DNA of 64,000 bases from Bubalus kerabau (Eukaryota > Chordata > Mammalia > Artiodactyla > Bovidae), in the NCBI RefSeq assembly GCF_029407905.1, contig NC_073635.1:34277501-34341500 (forward strand), read 5' to 3'. A program made the position numbers and the translations under genes. Shown in pieces: positions 60,373 through 64,000 of this stretch. Numbering within the stretch: position 1 is the first letter of the stretch; each line of letters begins with the position of its first letter. The notes under the pieces were generated by a model, which did no database searches, was not told where the DNA came from, and was given only the letters and a program-made list of their open reading frames with translations.

Positions 60373-61107
60373 AACACTCTTTCCTGAGTGCTCTGAATTA
60401 TTCTAGTTTATTATTGAAACCACAAGGTCAATGGGAACCCTGAATTTGTAGCCATTTCTTATAAGTGCAGGTGCTCTGGGGACCCCAGACCTTGCAGCTG
60501 TCTGACTGAGGACAGACATAAAGAATTGTGTCCCTAACCTGTGCAGTTTGACCAACTCCTGGAAGTTAGTGTTTGAATCTCATTGCAGAAACCACTCTGA
60601 ATTCTAGGATGACAGAGTCAAAAGGGAAACTTCAACAATCACAGAAATGTATTAGGCAGGTCCAATGAAAGCACGGTTAAAAGCCAGACCTGCAGACACT
60701 TGGACCAAATTCTCCTTCCACTGGGCCCGCCTGCCCCATGAGCTCGGCACCCGTGAGCCCTGGTTTCTTCAGCCACTAAACAATACACAAATCAAGGGCT
60801 GGCAAACTTCTGCAAAGGGTTGGGTAGTAAATATTTCAGGTTTGGGGCTACATGTGGCCTCAGTCTCTTTTTTTAAACAACAAAGTCTAAAAAAATGCAT
60901 GAACCATTCTAGCCCCTCTTCAGACCAGATTTTGCTGACTCATATAAACCAAGTCCTTTCACAGTTAAACTGACTATATCCCAACCCCCATCTCAAGGAA
61001 AAGTTAGATTAAATTTCTCCTTTATCAAAAAGACAGGACATCAAGTTCCTGGCAACACAGGTGCTTGGGCTTTGGCTGCATGAGTTAAAAGGTGGCTGGA
61101 TAAACAA

Positions 61108-61271
61108 GGTCCTTGCTCAGTCGTGTCCGACTCTGCATGGAATTCTCCAGGCCAGAATACTGGAGTGGGTAGCCTTTCCCTTCTCCAGGGGATCTTCCCA
61201 ACCCAGGGGCCAAACCCAGGTCTCCCACATTGCAGGTGGATGCTTTACCAGGTGAGCCACAAGGGAAGCCC
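61108..61271 (-). mobile_element. Bov-tA SINE, internally shortened
   Basis: 'ccttgctcagtcgtgtccga' to 'gagccacaagggaagccc', with the 'ccatggactgcagcc' segment missing. Confidence 0.88.
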
Positions 61272-61415
61272 ATAATGTACAACACAGGATATCAATATCT
61301 GTGATAAACCATAATGGAAAAGAATATGAAAATATATGTTTATATAACTGAAACTTTGTAGAACATAAATTAATACAACACTGTAAATCAACTATATTTC
61401 AATAAAACATTTTGC
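61272..61415 (+). mobile_element. L1 3'-end fragment
   Basis: 'ataaaccataatggaaaaga' and 'ctgtaaatcaactatatttc' are the L1 tail, immediately after the SINE. Confidence 0.78.
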
Positions 61416-62469
61416 TGACTATTTTTGTATCTATTAAAATATTAAAAAAAATTTTTTTAAGTTGGTTATGTCATTTTTCCTAATTTTTATGTACGTGTAA
61501 AGTATGTAAAGATGGGGGTTTTGCCTCCAGAAAGATTTCCAAGAAAAGACTGCAGTCATCACAGAGCTATGCAGTAAGAGGTATATGAATGTGTGCATGC
61601 ACATAAACACACACACACATACACACTCTTCTTCCCAAGGAGTTTCAAGTTCAACTCCAGCATCTACCCACATCAACAAAGATGTTTCTAAACCTTCAAG
61701 ACAGACATGGAGCAGTCTGGTAGGCAAGGAGGCACTGGGGCTGTTAGCTCTCCTAATAAAATCAACATAATGAAAACACTGCACAAATGCAAAATGTGCC
61801 TCTTCTCACCTTGACAGACACACTTCAGAGGTCTTTTCTAGACCCCATCTTGTGCAAACCACATCTCCCCAAACACAGCATCTGTGATCCACTTCCACCC
61901 AAGATTTCAGAGGAAATACACCAACAGGTCAGGATCTCTCATGACTGCAAATGCCTATTAGTTTCTTTTTTCAGGGAAAGAAAAGACGGGGAGGAAAGTA
62001 CGAGCCATGGACTATTTACGATTTAAGAGGTTGTGGGGCACCATTTCACCTGGAGTCATGGGGCATCTCCCAGATAGAGGCGTGTTGCTGGGTGGTGGGA
62101 AGGGGAAAGGCACAAAGCCTTGGGAAGAGGCTTACATTTAACAGAGGCAACAGAAAGAACCAATAACCTGGGAATTCAGAAGACAAACGTGACTGCCAGG
62201 CTCATGTGGGCCAAAAAACCAGAACAATTTCATTAAGGAAGAGTTTGCACTCAGCTACTAAGAATGGCTATGATCTGGCTGTGCAGACAGAGTGCAGAGC
62301 CTTCCAGGAATGGTATCACACGAGCAGAGACACAAGCCAGTGATGCTTAATTCACAGCCTGACAGGCTCCAGCTGGTGGGTGAAAGGTGAGCCACGGTCA
62401 CCCAAAGCCTAGTGTCCAGTAAGCACAGCTACACAGACTGTGCTGTTCCTTGAAGCCGTTTTATACCTT

Positions 62470-62682
62470 GTGTGCTTAGCCACTCAGCTGTGTCCAATTC
62501 TTTGTGACCCCATGGGCTGTATAGCCTGCCAGGCTCCTCTCTCCATGGGATTCTCCAGGCGAGAATACAGGAGTGGGTTGCCATGCCCTCCTCCAGGGGA
62601 TATTCCTGACTCAGGGATCGAACCCAGGTCTCCTGCTCTGCAGGCAGATTCTTTACTGTCTGAGCTACCCAGGGAGACAGAC
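62470..62682 (-). mobile_element. Bov-tA SINE
   Basis: A reverse-orientation SINE from 'gtgcttagccactcagctgt' to 'ctgagctacccagggagac'. Confidence 0.9.
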
Positions 62683-62739
62683 GCATTAAAATCCATCATG
62701 TAAATTAAAACAAGTATGCTTTTCATGGAATTCTGTTCA

Positions 62740-62880
62740 ATGTTATGTGGCAGCCTGGATGGGAGGGAAAAGGGATACATGTATTTATATGGCTGAGTTG
62801 CTTTTCTGTCCACCGGAAACTATTACAACCTTGTGACTCAGCGATACACCAATACATAATTAAAAATATAAAGTTTAGAA
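62740..62880 (+). mobile_element. L1 3'-end fragment
   Basis: 'ctggatgggagggaaaaggg' and 'tgcttttctgtccaccggaa' followed by an A-rich tail resemble the L1 3' UTR, diverged. Confidence 0.6.
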
Positions 62881-63242
62881 ATAACAAAGACTATAATAAA
62901 GTGGTTAAGTAAAGGTGGAAAAAACCTATACTTTTAAGGAAATACATTTAATAACTAAAAATGAAGAAAAACTATGCTTCAAATATTCAACTCGGAGGTT
63001 TTTTTCAACATGGACTGGATTGATTGAGACTTAGAATACAAGCCCAGTGAGTTTTCTGAAGCAAGTCCCCCTTTTGCTGGCATGGACATTCTCCATCACT
63101 CCTGGGGCCTCAAAACTGGTCTGGAATTACAGACAGGCTTTAAATCCCACCACCAATTCAACATGCGTGAACACAGTCTCTGCTCAGTTAATCCTCGGAG
63201 AAGGCCAGTTTGAACTTGTAGTTTGCCTATTCTAGGTGTTTC

Positions 63243-63451
63243 AGGCTCCCCTGGTGGCTAAGTGGTAGAGAATCTGCCTGCCAGTGCAGGAGATGGAGGT
63301 TTGATCTCTGGGTGGGGAAGATCCCCTGGAGGAGGAAATGCCTACTCACTCCGGTATTCTTGCCTGGAGAGTCCCAGAGGAGAGGAGCCTGGCGGGCTAC
63401 AGTCCAAGGGGTAGCTACGAGCTGGACATGACTGAGCAGCTAAACATGAGA
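63243..63451 (+). mobile_element. Bov-tA SINE
   Basis: A sense-orientation SINE from 'caggctcccctggtggctaa' to 'gactgagcagctaaacatga', with a CA array as its tail. Confidence 0.9.
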
Positions 63452-63471
63452 TACACACACACACACACACA
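63452..63471 (+). repeat. (CA)n microsatellite at SINE tail
   Basis: A short CA array directly after the 3' end of the preceding Bov-tA. Confidence 0.95.
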
Positions 63472-63804
63472 AGTGTTTTGAGACTCAGAAGACCTTGGCC
63501 CAAGGCACACAGGCTCGCTGCACATGTTCTCCAGCACCCTGGTGACCCATCTCTCCCTTGGTCTTAGAGCTCCCCTGCCCTCAAAGCAGCCTTCTCCCCT
63601 CCTCAGCTCTGTCCCCCAGGGCGCTGTCCCCTGCCTTTCCTCCCACCCGGTCTGCTCCTCTAGGCTTGGCTTTGCTGACACCCTCCTGTCACAGCCTCTG
63701 ACAACCCGCTACCTCCACCGCACTCCTCAGCTCGGTTCTTCCCCGATGCCACGTCCTTCCCTTCACTGCACCTAGGAAACTGGTTTGCTCATCCTCCGAC
63801 TTCC

Positions 63805-63905
63805 AGCATTAGCTGTAAGCTCCACGAGCAGGGGCCCTGCTCATGTCAGTCGCCTCCATGTCCCCAGTGAAGGGACACAGAAGGTGCTCAATAAATGTGT
63901 CCAAC
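63805..63905 (+). repeat. L2 3'-end fragment
   Basis: 'gctgtaagctccacgagcag', 'catgtccccagtgaaggga' and 'gtgctcaataaatgtgtcca' follow the end of L2. Confidence 0.6.
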
Positions 63906-64000
63906 GAACAAAGAGAATGTGGCCACAACAATCCTGTATTAAGTGGACAGAGAAAAATGTAGATTGAATTCAAGGAGTTGCAAATTGGATGCTAAGATAC

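Larger units (their letters stand above)
58905..60650 (+). mobile_element. LTR (ERV-type), split by a SINE and a BovB/BOV-A2 nest
   Basis: Three pieces read as one LTR: 58905-59260 ('gtgtgattggagggctgggg', 'gagacctatatacaggagtc'), 59590-59740 ('gaacccccaataaaactaca') and 60375-60650 ('gaaaccacaaggtcaatggg', 'gtgcagtttgaccaactcct'). The intervening DNA is a Bov-tA fragment (59453-59585) and a BovB (59741-60372). No retroviral coding sequence is present. Confidence 0.6.
54873..64000. other. ATP8A2 intron 1 (right part), upstream of exon 2
   Basis: No sequence matching the expected first coding exon (basic N-terminal tail ending just before GPVR) is visible on the minus strand, so exon 1 is probably further right. 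Beyond the CpG-rich block and listed repeats, 55561-56459, 56881-57427, 57743-58904, 60651-61107, 61416-62469 and 63472-63800 hold nothing I can identify. Confidence 0.75.

Noticed and set aside
54873..64000. ATP8A2 first coding exon
   Set aside because: I looked for a minus-strand exon encoding the basic N-terminal tail that should precede GPVR and found none; it is probably beyond the right edge.

Overview
This is vertebrate nuclear DNA from a ruminant, almost certainly a bovid. The evidence is the many copies of the tRNA-headed Bov-tA SINE, the dimeric BOV-A2 SINE and the BovB (RTE-type) LINE, together with older mammalian MIR, L2, L1, MER20 and LTR debris. The sequence alone does not distinguish cattle from buffalo, yak, sheep or goat.

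The only protein-coding gene I can support is on the minus strand: the middle of ATP8A2, a P4-ATPase (aminophospholipid flippase). Eleven consecutive internal exons lie within the window, running right to left. They are exon 2 (54728-54872), exons 3-6 (22654-22753, 22128-22226, 21285-21330, 20583-20623), exon 7 (16848-16921), exon 8 (14994-15063), exon 9 (13580-13707), exon 10 (12284-12395), exon 11 (4042-4207) and exon 12 (360-487). Numbering assumes one upstream first exon beyond the right edge. All splice sites are GT-AG, all phases join, and together they encode about 369 codons: the N-terminal tail, M1, M2, the actuator domain with its DGET loop, M3, and M4 with the PISL flippase motif. 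The phosphorylation-site exon (DKTGT) lies off the left edge.

Layout: 1-22.8 kb is the exon-rich part with ordinary introns. From 22.8 to 54.7 kb is one 32-kb intron filled by SINEs, BovB, L1 tails and LTRs, including a 2.6-kb BovB copy with endonuclease and reverse transcriptase remains (37720-40301) and a mariner-type miniature hairpin just upstream of it (37600-37685). From 54.5 to 55.6 kb is a GC- and CpG-rich block around exon 2, a candidate CpG-island or alternative promoter. From 55.6 to 64 kb is intron 1 sequence, including a layered LTR/BovB/BOV-A2 nest.

I found no undescribed multi-gene system. The points most worth checking are: a 31-bp inverted copy of flanking LTR sequence embedded in a BovB; a 5'-inverted (twin-primed) BovB with a recognisable target-site duplication; the mariner hairpin that resembles the ruminant miR-2284/2285 family; two substitutions at usually conserved ATP8A2 positions; and the CpG-rich block at exon 2.
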